Assembly: GCA_021776525.1 (NCBI GenBank)
Contig: JAJFFT010000004.1
Span: 842,499-906,498 of the forward strand
Source of the DNA: Robiginitomaculum sp.
GTDB taxonomy: Bacteria; Pseudomonadota; Alphaproteobacteria; Caulobacterales; Maricaulaceae
Length of the DNA: 64,000 nucleotides
Direction of reading: 5' to 3'
Position 1 is the stretch's first letter. Each line of letters opens with the position of its first letter. A model generated the notes under the pieces. It did no database searches, was not told where the DNA came from, and worked only from the letters and a program-made list of their open reading frames with translations. Positions 51,565 through 60,285 of this stretch are shown piece after piece. The position numbers and the translations under genes are program-made.

Positions 51565-51810
51565 ATGAATGATGTGATCATACAAATGTTTGGGGCGTTT
51601 AGGCCCATGGGTACTGATATTCGCCTGAGCCTGCCCGTTGGGGCCACAGTTGTTGATGTGCGAAAAGCCTTTTCGGATAAAATTCCGGGCGATTTGCATG
51701 ACCTTCTGGCCGTCAGCCGCTTTGCCGACGAACGCGCCATACTGGCAGAAAATGCGGTCCTTCCCGATGGGGCAAAACTGGCAATTTTGCCACCCGTTTC
51801 AGGAGGTTAA
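51565..51810 (+). CDS. moaD: Molybdopterin synthase small subunit MoaD
   Basis: 81 residues with a ubiquitin-like fold. It ends in PPVSGG, the double glycine that is adenylated and thiocarboxylated. GAGGAG is upstream of the ATG at 51565; the open frame from 51478 lies within moeA. Followed after 2 bp by moaE, with which it forms molybdopterin synthase. No moeB-type activating enzyme is in the window. Confidence 0.93.
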   Translation: MNDVIIQMFGAFRPMGTDIRLSLPVGATVVDVRKAFSDKIPGDLHDLLAVSRFADERAILAENAVLPDGAKLAILPPVSGG

Positions 51811-51812
51811 AC

Positions 51813-52289
51813 ATGACTGTTCATGTTGAAGTGCGTGGTGTAACACAAACCCCATTGGATCCGGCTGAGGCACTGGCCTTTGTCGAAGCCCCCGGCCATG
51901 GTGCCGGAGCATTGTTTTTGGGTGCGGTCCGAAATCGCAATCAGGGGCGCGACGTCAAGGGCGTCAGCTATGACGTATTTGCACCGCTGGCCGAACAGAG
52001 CTTTCGCGAAATCTGTGCCGAAGCCCAGGAAAAATGGGGCGCACATTTGCGCCTCTTTGTGGTCCACGGAAAAGGCCGTCTTGATGTTGGTGGGCTGAGC
52101 ATTGTTATCGCGGCGGGCACACCACACCGGGACGAGGCCTTTCGTGCCTGCCGCTATGTCATCGAAGAGATTAAAAACCGCTCGCCGGTCTGGAAACAGG
52201 AACACTATACTGATGGCGACAGTGAATGGGTGCAGGGCCATGCCTTGTGCCAGCACGGCGATCAAACACATACGCACGCCCATGGCTAA
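51813..52289 (+). CDS. moaE: Molybdopterin synthase large subunit MoaE with His-rich tail
   Basis: 158 residues. Converts cyclic pyranopterin to molybdopterin using sulphur from MoaD. Core motifs: GALFLGAVRNRNQGRDVKG, HGKGRLDVGGLSIVIAAGTPHRDEAFRACRYVIEEIK and the catalytic PVWKQEHY. The last residues (CQHGDQTHTHAHG) add a His-rich extension that most family members lack, perhaps metal-binding. GGAGG lies upstream of the ATG. The stop overlaps mobA by 8 bp. Confidence 0.94.
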   Translation: MTVHVEVRGVTQTPLDPAEALAFVEAPGHGAGALFLGAVRNRNQGRDVKGVSYDVFAPLAEQSFREICAEAQEKWGAHLRLFVVHGKGRLDVGGLSIVIAAGTPHRDEAFRACRYVIEEIKNRSPVWKQEHYTDGDSEWVQGHALCQHGDQTHTHAHG

Positions 52290-52833
52290 GCTGGGCGGAC
52301 TGGTGTTGGCGGGTGGTGCCTCGCGGCGCATGGGCCGCGACAAGGCGCACTTGTCCGTGCAGGGGCAATCCCTGACGCAGATTATGGTGAGCAAGTTGCG
52401 TGCCGCCGGATGTGACACGGTTATGGTCTCTGGCCCGCACGGCATTGCCGATATTTATCCGGGGCAGGGTCCTTTGGCTGGCATTCATGCCGCTTTCGCG
52501 CATATGGATGATGCCGAGGCGATGTTGATCGTGCCGGTGGATATGCCTGCGCTTTGCGTGCGCAGTCTGCACGCCTTGGGCGAAACGCCCGGCGATGCGG
52601 TTTTATACAAGCACCAGTCCCTGCCCCTTAAGCTGGTTCTGAACGATGAAATACGGTGCCGTCTTGAGGACATTCTGGCGACGCCGGACGGGGATTGGTC
52701 TATCCGTAATTTTGTCCGTGGACTGGGCGCACACATGCTGGACCCGGAAGTGTTGGACAGGGTTGAACTGACCAATCTCAATACGCCGGACGATGTTAAA
52801 AACTGGGAGAAGTGCCGTGAAGCTGAAACTTGA
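52282..52833 (+). CDS. mobA: Molybdenum cofactor guanylyltransferase MobA
   Basis: 183 residues. Attaches GMP to Moco, giving the guanine dinucleotide form. N-terminal GGLVLAGGASRRMGRDKA is the NTP-binding loop, and VPVDMPAL holds the metal-binding Asp. It is slightly shorter than the roughly 190-residue norm. The start at 52282 overlaps moaE; an open frame from 52102 belongs to the moaE region. Its product would serve DMSO-reductase-type enzymes, which fits anaerobic expression. Confidence 0.92.
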   Translation: MAKLGGLVLAGGASRRMGRDKAHLSVQGQSLTQIMVSKLRAAGCDTVMVSGPHGIADIYPGQGPLAGIHAAFAHMDDAEAMLIVPVDMPALCVRSLHALGETPGDAVLYKHQSLPLKLVLNDEIRCRLEDILATPDGDWSIRNFVRGLGAHMLDPEVLDRVELTNLNTPDDVKNWEKCREAET

Positions 52834-53158
52834 AATGGGTGCGGTACAATGCCGGATCAGCCGCGAAGAAGCGCAAAAACTGGTTGCAGAGCAGGCCATC
52901 AATGAGAGTATCACCTTGCCGGGCGGGGCCAGTTATGTGGTGGCCATCGGGGCAATGGACGATTTGCCAATGCCACAGTTCTCGTTCGATCCGGCAGGCC
53001 CGAATTTTGTGTTTTATATCTCCACCCAAGATGCCAAACGACTGGCCGGTGAGCCGATGAAAGAGGGCATTCAGGGCATGTTCGAACAGGGCTATTTCTC
53101 TATTGAAGTGAATGTCAAAGACTTTGCCAAAAAGAAACCCAAGTCAGAGGCCTCATGA
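52817..53158 (+). CDS. DUF7009-like small protein in the molybdenum operon
   Basis: 113 residues beginning at a GTG at 52817 (VKLKLEMGAVQCRISREEAQKL), with GGGAGAAG upstream. The pattern of short beta strands (ITLPGGASYVVAIGA; FVFYISTQDAKRLAG) and an ending in VNVKDF resembles DUF7009. It lies between mobA (17-bp overlap) and modA (4-bp overlap), so it is under the same controls and likely has a job in molybdenum uptake or handling. The biochemical role is unknown. Confidence 0.68.
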   Translation: MKLKLEMGAVQCRISREEAQKLVAEQAINESITLPGGASYVVAIGAMDDLPMPQFSFDPAGPNFVFYISTQDAKRLAGEPMKEGIQGMFEQGYFSIEVNVKDFAKKKPKSEAS

Positions 53159-53877
53159 AGCGGTTGGGTCTCATTGCGCTCCTGGTTGGGGCACTGGCCA
53201 TTATCGTTCCGGGTTTTTGGGGTCGGGACAAAGCAGACGTGCACATAGCCGCAGCCAGCAGTTTTGCACCGTTTTTGATGGGCCTGCGTGATGACATCGC
53301 GCAGCACTGTCAGATCAGTATCGAGGTCAGTGCCGGTTCCAGCGGTATGCTGGCCGCACAAATACAAAACGGTGGGCCGTTTGATATTTTCTTTTCGGCG
53401 GATGATATACGCCCCCAAAGCCTGATCAAGAACGGCAAGTCAAAACATGCACAAACATACGCCTTTGGGCGGCTGGCCTATTGGGATACGGGCAAAGGGG
53501 ATATGGATACCCGGCCTTTGGCGCTGGCAGACCCGAAACTGGCCCCCTACGGACAGGCCAGCGCGCAAAGTCTGGTGCATTTACGCCAAACCCGAAATGT
53601 ACCGACACAAACCGTGTGGGGACGCAGCGCCGCGCAAGTGTTTCAGTTTGTCGCCTCGGGCGCGGCGCAGGCCGGGCTGGTGCCGCTCTCATTGTTGCGT
53701 TTGGGGGTCATAGCCGAGGACCAGTACACACTGGTTCCCCAAGACTGGTATAGCCCCATCCGTCAGGATGTAGTGGTCCTGCATCCTTCCGCAGGCGCGG
53801 ACTGCCTGATGGACATGGTGCTCAGTCCACGCATACAGGCGATGATGGTCAAGGCCGGGTTTGGGACGGCGTTATGA
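53155..53877 (+). CDS. modA: Molybdate ABC transporter, substrate-binding protein ModA
   Basis: 240 residues with an N-terminal membrane-spanning signal (LIALLVGALAIIVPGFWG). The periplasmic binding domain has VHIAAASSFAPFL, VSAGSSGMLAAQIQNGGPFDIFFSADD and APYGQASAQ, all ModA-type. It lacks a lipobox, so it is either soluble after cleavage or held by the helix. The start overlaps the DUF7009-like gene by four bases and the stop overlaps modB. Confidence 0.9.
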   Translation: MKRLGLIALLVGALAIIVPGFWGRDKADVHIAAASSFAPFLMGLRDDIAQHCQISIEVSAGSSGMLAAQIQNGGPFDIFFSADDIRPQSLIKNGKSKHAQTYAFGRLAYWDTGKGDMDTRPLALADPKLAPYGQASAQSLVHLRQTRNVPTQTVWGRSAAQVFQFVASGAAQAGLVPLSLLRLGVIAEDQYTLVPQDWYSPIRQDVVVLHPSAGADCLMDMVLSPRIQAMMVKAGFGTAL

Positions 53878-54524
53878 CCGAGGCCATGATTGAACCGGTT
53901 TTGCTCAGCCTGCGACTGGCCAGCGTCACAACACTGGTTTTGCTGGCCCTCTGTGTGCCCTTGGGGTGGGTATTGGCGCGTGCCAAGGGGCATTGGCGAC
54001 CTTTTGCCGAGGCGTTTTTAACACTGCCACTGGTCTTGCCGCCCACCGTATTGGGATTTTATCTTTTAGTGTTGCTGGGACCAGAAGGGCCATTTGCCCC
54101 TCTGCATCTGGTGTTCTCTTTTTGGGGACTGGTGGTCGGTTCTGTGGTGTTTTCCCTGCCCTTTGTCTTGCGCCCCATCCAGAGCGCCTTTGAAGCCATA
54201 CCAGACAGTCTGTTGCACAGTGCCGCCAGTCTGGGGGCGGGGCCTTGGCAGTGTTTTACAGAGCTGGCAGTGCCCATGGCCCGGCGCGGCATCATCAGTG
54301 CCGCCATATTGGGCTTTGCGCATACATTAGGTGAATTTGGCGTGGTGTTGATGATAGGCGGCAATATTGCCGGGAAAACCCGTGTGCTTTCGGTGGCGAT
54401 ATTTGATGCGGTCGAGCGGCTGGACTATGCCACCGCACACGGCTTGTCTTTGGGCCTGTTGGGATTTTCCTTTGCCATATTGCTGGGGCTGTCATGGCTA
54501 AACGGACGGGCTGCGCGGCCATGA
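53874..54524 (+). CDS. modB: Molybdate ABC transporter, permease ModB
   Basis: 216 residues with about five membrane helices. The cytoplasmic EAA loop is seen as LLHSAASLGAGPWQCFTELAVPMARRGIISAAILGF, followed by AHTLGEFGVVLMIGGNIAGKTRVLSVAIFD, the typical ModB end region. It overlaps modA (ATGA) and modC (ATGA) by four bases each. Confidence 0.93.
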   Translation: MTEAMIEPVLLSLRLASVTTLVLLALCVPLGWVLARAKGHWRPFAEAFLTLPLVLPPTVLGFYLLVLLGPEGPFAPLHLVFSFWGLVVGSVVFSLPFVLRPIQSAFEAIPDSLLHSAASLGAGPWQCFTELAVPMARRGIISAAILGFAHTLGEFGVVLMIGGNIAGKTRVLSVAIFDAVERLDYATAHGLSLGLLGFSFAILLGLSWLNGRAARP

Positions 54525-55600
54525 AAATCGACCTCACCGCCACCAAAGGAGCCTTCACTCTAAAAGCAAAGGCCGATTGGCCAGACAGTGGCACAACGGT
54601 GATCGCCGGGCCGTCCGGTGCTGGCAAGAGCAGCCTGTTACACGCGATTTTGGGGATTGATCGGGCGCAAGGCGCGGTCATGTTTAATGGCGATGCCTTG
54701 CAGGATAACAAGACTTTTGTGCCGTTGCACAAAAGGCGGATGGCCTGGGTCAGCCAGCATGATGACGTCTTTGCTCACCAAAGCGTGCGTGAAAACCTGC
54801 GCTTTGCAGAGCGGTTTGCGGCGCCCGGTGGCATGGAACTCAGTGAAATTGCGGAGCGGTTTTCGCTAAAAGGCGTGCTGGATCAAAATGCCGGCACATT
54901 GTCGGGTGGACAGAAACAACGCCTGATTTTGGCGCGGGCGCTGTTGTCCAACCCGCGTCTATTGACGCTGGATGAGCCGTTTGGGGCGCTGGATGCCGAA
55001 GCTCGTCATGAATTGTTGGGCCTGTTGCAAAGCCTGTGTGTGGAACAAAATCTGCCGCTACTGTTTGTCAGCCATGACTTTGATACGCTGACCAGACTGG
55101 CCGATCATATGGCTTATATGGAAGATGGGCAGGTGGTCGCCCAAGGCGGTCTAAACGCCTGTTTGCTGGATACAGCACTGCCTTTTCGTTATCGTGAAGA
55201 TGCCTGTGTAATCCGCCGCGCCAAGGCCACTGCCTATAACCGTGATCACGGGTTAAACAGGCTTGATCTGGGCGGTGCTGACCTTTTTGTGCCGGGAACA
55301 GCGATAGGTAAAGGCATGGACGTGCGGTTACGCCTGCGCGCCGGTGATATCAGCCTGAGCCGCAGCCACCATCAGGACAGCAGCGTACTGAACATATTGG
55401 CCGTTGAGATTGAGGGCATAGAACATGCGAACCAGACCAAAGGCGCAGGCCTGTCACCGGGGCTGGTCAATGTCACGGTGTCCCTGCATGGGGCGACCGT
55501 TCTGGTGCGGATTACAGAAAAATCCGCCCGCGCACTGGCCTTGAATGCTGGTGACCGGGTGTTCGCCCAGATCAAGGCCAGTGCACTGGTCGGCGGGTGA
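54521..55600 (+). CDS. modC: Molybdate ABC transporter, ATP-binding protein ModC
   Basis: About 359 residues. Walker A GPSGAGKSS (30-38), Q-loop WVSQHDDVF, signature LSGGQKQRLILARALL, Walker B LLTLDEPFGALD and the H-loop VSHD. The C-terminal 65 residues are a TOBE (Mop) molybdate-binding domain. The ATG at 54521 overlaps the modB stop; the frame opens at 54494. Last gene of the molybdenum operon. It converges with the DUF302 gene, with only 3 bp between stops and no clear terminator. Confidence 0.94.
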   Translation: MKIDLTATKGAFTLKAKADWPDSGTTVIAGPSGAGKSSLLHAILGIDRAQGAVMFNGDALQDNKTFVPLHKRRMAWVSQHDDVFAHQSVRENLRFAERFAAPGGMELSEIAERFSLKGVLDQNAGTLSGGQKQRLILARALLSNPRLLTLDEPFGALDAEARHELLGLLQSLCVEQNLPLLFVSHDFDTLTRLADHMAYMEDGQVVAQGGLNACLLDTALPFRYREDACVIRRAKATAYNRDHGLNRLDLGGADLFVPGTAIGKGMDVRLRLRAGDISLSRSHHQDSSVLNILAVEIEGIEHANQTKGAGLSPGLVNVTVSLHGATVLVRITEKSARALALNAGDRVFAQIKASALVGG

Positions 55601-55603
55601 GGT

Positions 55604-55990
55604 TTACAGCGACGCTATAATGTCTTTCATCATGGCGCGGACCTTGCCGGCGGTGTCTTCCAGCGCCGGGTTTTCTACGGTTTGCATTGAGGCCACCGGG
55701 TCAACGCCGGACACTTCAACCTTGCCGTTTTCCAGCTCCTGAACAATGACATTACACGGCAACATGAGGCCGATCTTGTCTTCGGCCTGAATGGCCTGAT
55801 AGGCCATTTTAGGGTTACAGGCCCCAAGGATCAGGTAGGGGCGGATCTCTGCGCCGATTTTTTTCTTCAAGGTTGCGGATACATCTATTTCAGTCAGTAC
55901 ACCAAAGCCATGTTCGGTGATTACAGCACGGGCGTGGTCAGCCGCTTCGGTAAACGGCAGGTCCAGGGTTTTGGAAAAATAATAGCTCAT
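55604..55990 (-). CDS. DUF302 domain protein
   Basis: 128 residues. The fold region FTEAADHARAVITEHGFGVLTEIDVSATLKKKIG and then LGACNPKMAYQAIQAEDKIGLMLPCNVIV is the DUF302 pattern. The invariant Cys residues are in ACNP and PCNV. No signal peptide, so cytoplasmic. Function unknown, though members often lie near redox or sulphur genes. It is monocistronic and divergent from a small unknown gene. Confidence 0.85.
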   Translation of the reverse strand: MSYYFSKTLDLPFTEAADHARAVITEHGFGVLTEIDVSATLKKKIGAEIRPYLILGACNPKMAYQAIQAEDKIGLMLPCNVIVQELENGKVEVSGVDPVASMQTVENPALEDTAGKVRAMMKDIIASL

Positions 55991-56076
55991 GACGGTCTCC
56001 CTTATAGTCTCTGTCTGGCATTTATTAGATAAGCCTTATATAGTGCATTTCAATACCAGTGCTAGGCGGAAATGTA

Positions 56077-56412
56077 ATGAAACTTCTGGACATGATGCGC
56101 GAGCGGGCAGCCAAGGAAGACAGCTATTTTCAGGCGGCCTTGATGCGTGAAGATGTCACGCGACTGGAAAAAATGTGCGCCATTGCCAAAGCCTGCGAAA
56201 CCATGGCGCAATTTGAAAAAGACGGTTTGTTTGTAGGTTGGACACAGGGCGATTTACGCACTGGCGAGCTGAAAGAACCGCTGGCGCCACTGATGGCTGC
56301 CATTTATGCCTATCAGCATGGCGATCAAAGCGCGGCTGCGGACGACGCTATCCTGGCCGCCTGGGCCAGCTTTAACCCCCAGCGCATGAAGATTTTGGTG
56401 CACTGTCTCTGA
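56077..56412 (+). CDS. Small cytoplasmic protein, unknown function
   Basis: 111 residues, rich in Ala, Met and Glu, mostly helical (MKLLDMMRERAAKEDSYFQAAL). No signal peptide or membrane segment. No family recognised. The ATG at 56077 follows a GGCGGA site; the frame opens at 56059. Its stop lies 6 bp from the stop of the convergent aldehyde dehydrogenase gene. Confidence 0.55.
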   Translation: MKLLDMMRERAAKEDSYFQAALMREDVTRLEKMCAIAKACETMAQFEKDGLFVGWTQGDLRTGELKEPLAPLMAAIYAYQHGDQSAAADDAILAAWASFNPQRMKILVHCL

Positions 56413-56418
56413 TCGGGT

Positions 56419-57873
56419 TTATTGCCGAGAGGTGACGGTTTTAACCTCCAAAAAGCCGGCCAGGCCCCAAGGACCAAGCTCACGGCCAATACCCGATTGT
56501 TTGAACCCGCCCCAACTGGTCTCGGGCGGAATGGCCACCGAAACATTATTATAAATATGCCCGGCTTCGAGCTGGGCAGCGACCCGTTCGGCGCGCTCAT
56601 CGTCTTCGGTGACAATACTGGCGGCCAGGCCGTATTCGGTGTCATTGGCTTCTGCAATGGCTTCGGCCTCATCGGTAAAGGTACGCAGGCACAAAACCGG
56701 ACCAAAGATTTCCTCCTGCCAGAGGCGTGAGGATTTAGGCACATCAGTATAGAGCGTTGGTTCAACAAAATATCCGGTGTTGAATTCTGCCGCCCGGCCG
56801 CCGCCAATAACACAGTTCAGGCCTTCTTCGCGTGCAATGTCCTGATAGCCGGTGACCTTGTCGTATTGTGGTTTCGAGGCCAGCGGTCCCATCGTCATGT
56901 CAGGTGTTTGCGGTGTGCCAAGCACGACGGCCTGATATTCCCCGATCAGTTTTTCGGTGAGTTGGTCTTTGATGCTTTCATGGACTAGAAGGCGGCATGT
57001 GGCATTGCAACACTGGCCGGAATTGTAAAATACGCCTTCGACCGCCAGACGCGCCGCCAGGTCAAGATTGGCATCTTCAAAGACCACAATGGGGGATTTT
57101 CCGCCGAGCTCCAGACCGACGTTTTTAACGTCCTCGGCGGCGGCTTTCATGATGTGTTTGCCGGTGCGTGTGGACCCAGTGAAGGAAATCTTTCGCAGGC
57201 CGGGATGCTCTGACAAGGCCGCGCCGGTGATGGCACCCGTACCATTGACGACATTTATGACACCGACTGGCAGTCCCGCTAGCTCAGCCGCTTTGCCCCA
57301 AAATGTGTCGGTGAAGGGGGTGATTTCGGATGGCTTAATAACCACGGTGCAGCCCGCAGCCAATGCCGGACCCAGCTTCCACGCGCAGATCTTCATGGGG
57401 AAATTCCACGGCAGGATAAAGCCCACCGGACCCATGGGTTCCAGCCGTGTTGAGGAGCGATAGCCCGGAATGTCATAGTCGACAGGCGTTTGACGTTTTT
57501 CGTCCAACTCTTCGGCACGATCGGCAAAATAATTGATGCAATCGACACTGCCGCTAATATCAGCTTCGGCCTCGCCGCGCGGCTTGCCGCAATTGGCCAT
57601 TTGCATGATGACTAGATCTTCGAAGTTATCGCCAATAGCGGCGGTCATTTTACGCATATAGGCGGCGCGTTCAGACCCTTTGAGATTACTCCAACCGGGA
57701 AAGGCTGTATTGGCGGCGGTAACGGCCTTGTCGACCAGTTCGGCGCTGGCTTCGTTAAAATGACCTATGGGCTGTTCGGTGCAGGGGTTGATGACGGCAA
57801 TGCGTGTGCCGGTTCCTGCTTCCCACTGGCCGTTGCAGAAATTCTTTTCGATGATTACGTCGTTCGCGCCCAT
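56419..57873 (-). CDS. NAD(P)-dependent aldehyde dehydrogenase (betaine-aldehyde-dehydrogenase-like)
   Basis: 484 residues. Family motifs: PWNFPMKICAWKLGPALAAGCTVVIKPSE, FTGSTRTGKHIM, the catalytic Glu in LELGGKSP, the nucleophile Cys in NSGQCCNATCR, and EIFGPVLCLRTF. The closest well-known subgroup by overall look is betaine aldehyde dehydrogenase/gamma-aminobutyraldehyde dehydrogenase. No choline or betaine genes are adjacent, so the substrate is uncertain. Complete in length. Confidence 0.88.
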   Translation of the reverse strand: MGANDVIIEKNFCNGQWEAGTGTRIAVINPCTEQPIGHFNEASAELVDKAVTAANTAFPGWSNLKGSERAAYMRKMTAAIGDNFEDLVIMQMANCGKPRGEAEADISGSVDCINYFADRAEELDEKRQTPVDYDIPGYRSSTRLEPMGPVGFILPWNFPMKICAWKLGPALAAGCTVVIKPSEITPFTDTFWGKAAELAGLPVGVINVVNGTGAITGAALSEHPGLRKISFTGSTRTGKHIMKAAAEDVKNVGLELGGKSPIVVFEDANLDLAARLAVEGVFYNSGQCCNATCRLLVHESIKDQLTEKLIGEYQAVVLGTPQTPDMTMGPLASKPQYDKVTGYQDIAREEGLNCVIGGGRAAEFNTGYFVEPTLYTDVPKSSRLWQEEIFGPVLCLRTFTDEAEAIAEANDTEYGLAASIVTEDDERAERVAAQLEAGHIYNNVSVAIPPETSWGGFKQSGIGRELGPWGLAGFLEVKTVTSRQ

Positions 57874-58105
57874 GAGAAACTGCCTTTTTGATATATAGAG
57901 AACTGTTGCGGTTAATCATGCCAAGACAGGCGGGGGCAGGGCAAGGCAAGAGATGCAGATAAGCGCAGGCTTTGGCAAAATTTAGCGTGTTTGGTGCTGA
58001 TTTCTTGCGTTCTCGTCCAAAAAAGCGGTATAAGGCAGCATGAACTTTGCGTTCTGGCCCCCGAAGGGCAACGCCAGGTATTGATTATTGGTATTGGGGA
58101 AAATC

Positions 58106-58516
58106 ATGACTTTTGTACGTTTCTTGTTCCGTGAAGGCTCACCATTTGTGTTTTCAGTTCTCATCGTGTTGTTTTCATTGCAAAACATTCCGCTTCTTTC
58201 CCTACCGGAAAACGCCATAGGCATGTTCATTGTAAGCCTGTTTTCCTTGACTTATCTGTCCATGCAAATGGGTCTTTCGGCCTTTGCACGGGTGGGTAAA
58301 GACGGCCCGTTGGTCGATCTGTTTTTGTCGCTGATCCCGATTATCACCCTGATTGTCATCACGGTGTTACAGGTTGTTGGCAAACTGGACCTGACAATGT
58401 TTCAAATGTTGGGCCTTGGTACAGCGGCGATTGTCACTCTGATGGATATCATTTTCAACACGCTGATCCTGTTCAAAATGAACCGTCTGGCCAGCGATTT
58501 CGTTCAAATGCAATAG
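58106..58516 (+). CDS. Four-helix membrane protein, unknown function
   Basis: About 136 residues with hydrophobic segments near 12-30, 38-58, 72-95 and 101-125, and a short polar C-terminus. No conserved catalytic motif. GGGGA stands upstream of the ATG at 58106; the frame opens at 58088. It converges with the secreted-protein gene, with 5 bp between stops. Confidence 0.55.
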   Translation: MTFVRFLFREGSPFVFSVLIVLFSLQNIPLLSLPENAIGMFIVSLFSLTYLSMQMGLSAFARVGKDGPLVDLFLSLIPIITLIVITVLQVVGKLDLTMFQMLGLGTAAIVTLMDIIFNTLILFKMNRLASDFVQMQ

Positions 58517-58521
58517 ACCGA

Positions 58522-59091
58522 TCAGGGACAGGTGCTGCCGTTCCAACCGGGTTTTGGCCGGCACTTGCCACCACTTAAGCCGTAAAGCGATTGTCGGCTC
58601 AAACAATAGTTTGGTGCGCAGGGTTGTGTTGGCCGAGCCGGGCGCGGTGTATTCACTTTGCACTGTGATGAGCGCATACGCATGGTGATGGTGCAATTGG
58701 AACAGGCGTTGTTATCCTTGATCAATTGCAGCAAAAAAAGCCGTGTGTCGTCTCCGGGCACCCGCCAGGTATGGCTCCAATTGCGTTGCCCTGTGTTGGT
58801 TTTGTTGACAAAACGCCATTTGTCCCAGGCGCTGGCCCGTGTGTAGGAAAATCCTTCAAACCCGAAACCGTTGGACATGATGTCCAACGTATATGTTCCC
58901 GGTCCCTGGACCGCTATTTCCTGATGAAACATGCGCGCACTGGCCGATTCATAAACTGTCCAGTTGCGTGTATCGTTTAAGCAATGGAACAATTGGCCAC
59001 TGGTTTGCTGTGAAAGCGCTGGTGAGACCGCGCACAGTCCAAGAATGGCCCCGATAATGATCGACGTCTTTGGCACAAAAGTCATTGTCAT
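58522..59091 (-). CDS. Secreted cysteine-containing protein, unknown function
   Basis: 189 residues with a signal peptide cleaved near PALSQ. The mature part has Cys pairs (CSNC; CAPNYC; a Pro-rich tail with CLS...KC...TC), suggesting disulphides. The first half resembles a beta-sandwich (Trp- and Phe-rich strands). Two nearby in-frame ATGs (59091, 59085) share the AAGGGG site; either may be used. It lies next to, and probably co-transcribed with, another small secreted protein gene. Confidence 0.5.
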   Translation of the reverse strand: MTMTFVPKTSIIIGAILGLCAVSPALSQQTSGQLFHCLNDTRNWTVYESASARMFHQEIAVQGPGTYTLDIMSNGFGFEGFSYTRASAWDKWRFVNKTNTGQRNWSHTWRVPGDDTRLFLLQLIKDNNACSNCTITMRMRSSQCKVNTPRPARPTQPCAPNYCLSRQSLYGLSGGKCRPKPGWNGSTCP

Positions 59092-59123
59092 AGTCCCCTT
59101 TCATTACCGGCGCTGCGTGGTCG

Positions 59124-59549
59124 TTATTTATTATAAACCACAGCACTGTTCCAATAGACCTTCAGGCATTGGTGGTTCCAGGAATTGCCGTGCTCGACAT
59201 AAACAGCCCGGTCTTTTTCCCGTTTTTCACAGGCGGCCATGCCTTGCGCGCGATAGCACCAACCCATGTTTGACCCGGTACTGGAATTGCCATTTCGGGC
59301 AATACTGCGGGTATAGCCATAAGGGGCGGCACTGTTATAATTGGCACGCATATTGGGGTTGGTGACAAACACATATTCGCTGGTGCTGCAACCGGCGCTG
59401 CCTTTTGGCACGCGTACGGATTTGCGGTAGATGGTATACCAGATTTTGGCTTGATCCACCTGAGCGCTGGCGGCGGGAACGAATATTTCACTTCCCATCA
59501 CTGCCCCAAGGGCAATGGCCGATAAACATAAAGGTTTGATAATACGCAT
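59124..59549 (-). CDS. Small secreted protein, unknown function
   Basis: 141 residues with a signal peptide cleaved near AASAQ (about 30). The mature part is rich in Tyr, Asn and Ser and has Cys in GCSTSEY, MGWCYR, ACEKR and HQCLK, likely two disulphides. No known family. It lies 32 bp upstream of the other secreted-protein gene on the same strand and is divergent from the response regulator gene. Confidence 0.5.
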   Translation of the reverse strand: MRIIKPLCLSAIALGAVMGSEIFVPAASAQVDQAKIWYTIYRKSVRVPKGSAGCSTSEYVFVTNPNMRANYNSAAPYGYTRSIARNGNSSTGSNMGWCYRAQGMAACEKREKDRAVYVEHGNSWNHQCLKVYWNSAVVYNK

Positions 59550-59658
59550 GACAGTCTCCGTTGTTTAAGTCCCTGTCCAATACCTATTTCACTGTCGCAT
59601 TGTTCGATATTAGCATTCATGCGTATATTGGTGGTGTAACAACATAAATGAGCTATGA

Positions 59659-60285
59659 ATGCCCGACTTGAAGACAATGCGCGTTCTAATTGCCGAGGAC
59701 CACGCCTTGGTGCGCCAAGGCATGGCCGCCCTGATCGAGACTGAAGTGAGAGAAGTGGTTGAGGCAAGCGACGGCGACCAGGCCTTGTCTTTGCTAAAAT
59801 GTGAAGCCTTTGATATGGCTTTGGTGGATATCGGCCTGCCCAAACGTACCGGCATGGATGTGCTGCGTGAAGTACGTCAACGCGACATTGCCGTAAAAAT
59901 TGTTATTTTGACCGGTGATATGGAACGCTATTCACCGGCTGCCGTTTATGATGCCGGTGCGGATGGGTTTCTTTATAAAACTGCCGATGCGGACCATTTT
60001 ATGGCCATTGTTGAGGCCGTGGCCCGCGAAAGAAAATTGCCGAGCAATGGGGACAAAGATGGCCACAAGGCCCACAGCGTGGCGCAAATGCGCGACAGTC
60101 TGACCGCGCGTGAATTACAGATTGTCAAACTGGTTGCCGAGGGCGGCAGCAATAAGGATGCGGCTGCGGTTTTGTGTATCAGCGAGCATACGGTGCGCAA
60201 ACACCGTGAACACATTAACCGCAAGCTGGAGGTATCTTCACCTACCGCCTTAGCCGCTTTTGCCATCAAGGCTGGCCTGATCTGA
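59659..60285 (+). CDS. NarL/FixJ-type response regulator (REC + LuxR HTH)
   Basis: 208 residues. The receiver domain has IAEDHALVRQ near the N-terminus, the phosphorylated Asp57 in LVDIGLP, and the conserved Thr and Lys (VILTGD; FLYKTAD). The C-terminal LuxR-type helix-turn-helix is SLTARELQIVKLVAEGGSNKDAAAVL...SEHTVRKHREHI (about 143-190). It probably pairs with the convergent hybrid kinase, since the two genes share 36 bp at their 3' ends. ATG 59659 lacks a good ribosome site; one at 59677 would lose six residues. Confidence 0.85.
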   Translation: MPDLKTMRVLIAEDHALVRQGMAALIETEVREVVEASDGDQALSLLKCEAFDMALVDIGLPKRTGMDVLREVRQRDIAVKIVILTGDMERYSPAAVYDAGADGFLYKTADADHFMAIVEAVARERKLPSNGDKDGHKAHSVAQMRDSLTARELQIVKLVAEGGSNKDAAAVLCISEHTVRKHREHINRKLEVSSPTALAAFAIKAGLI

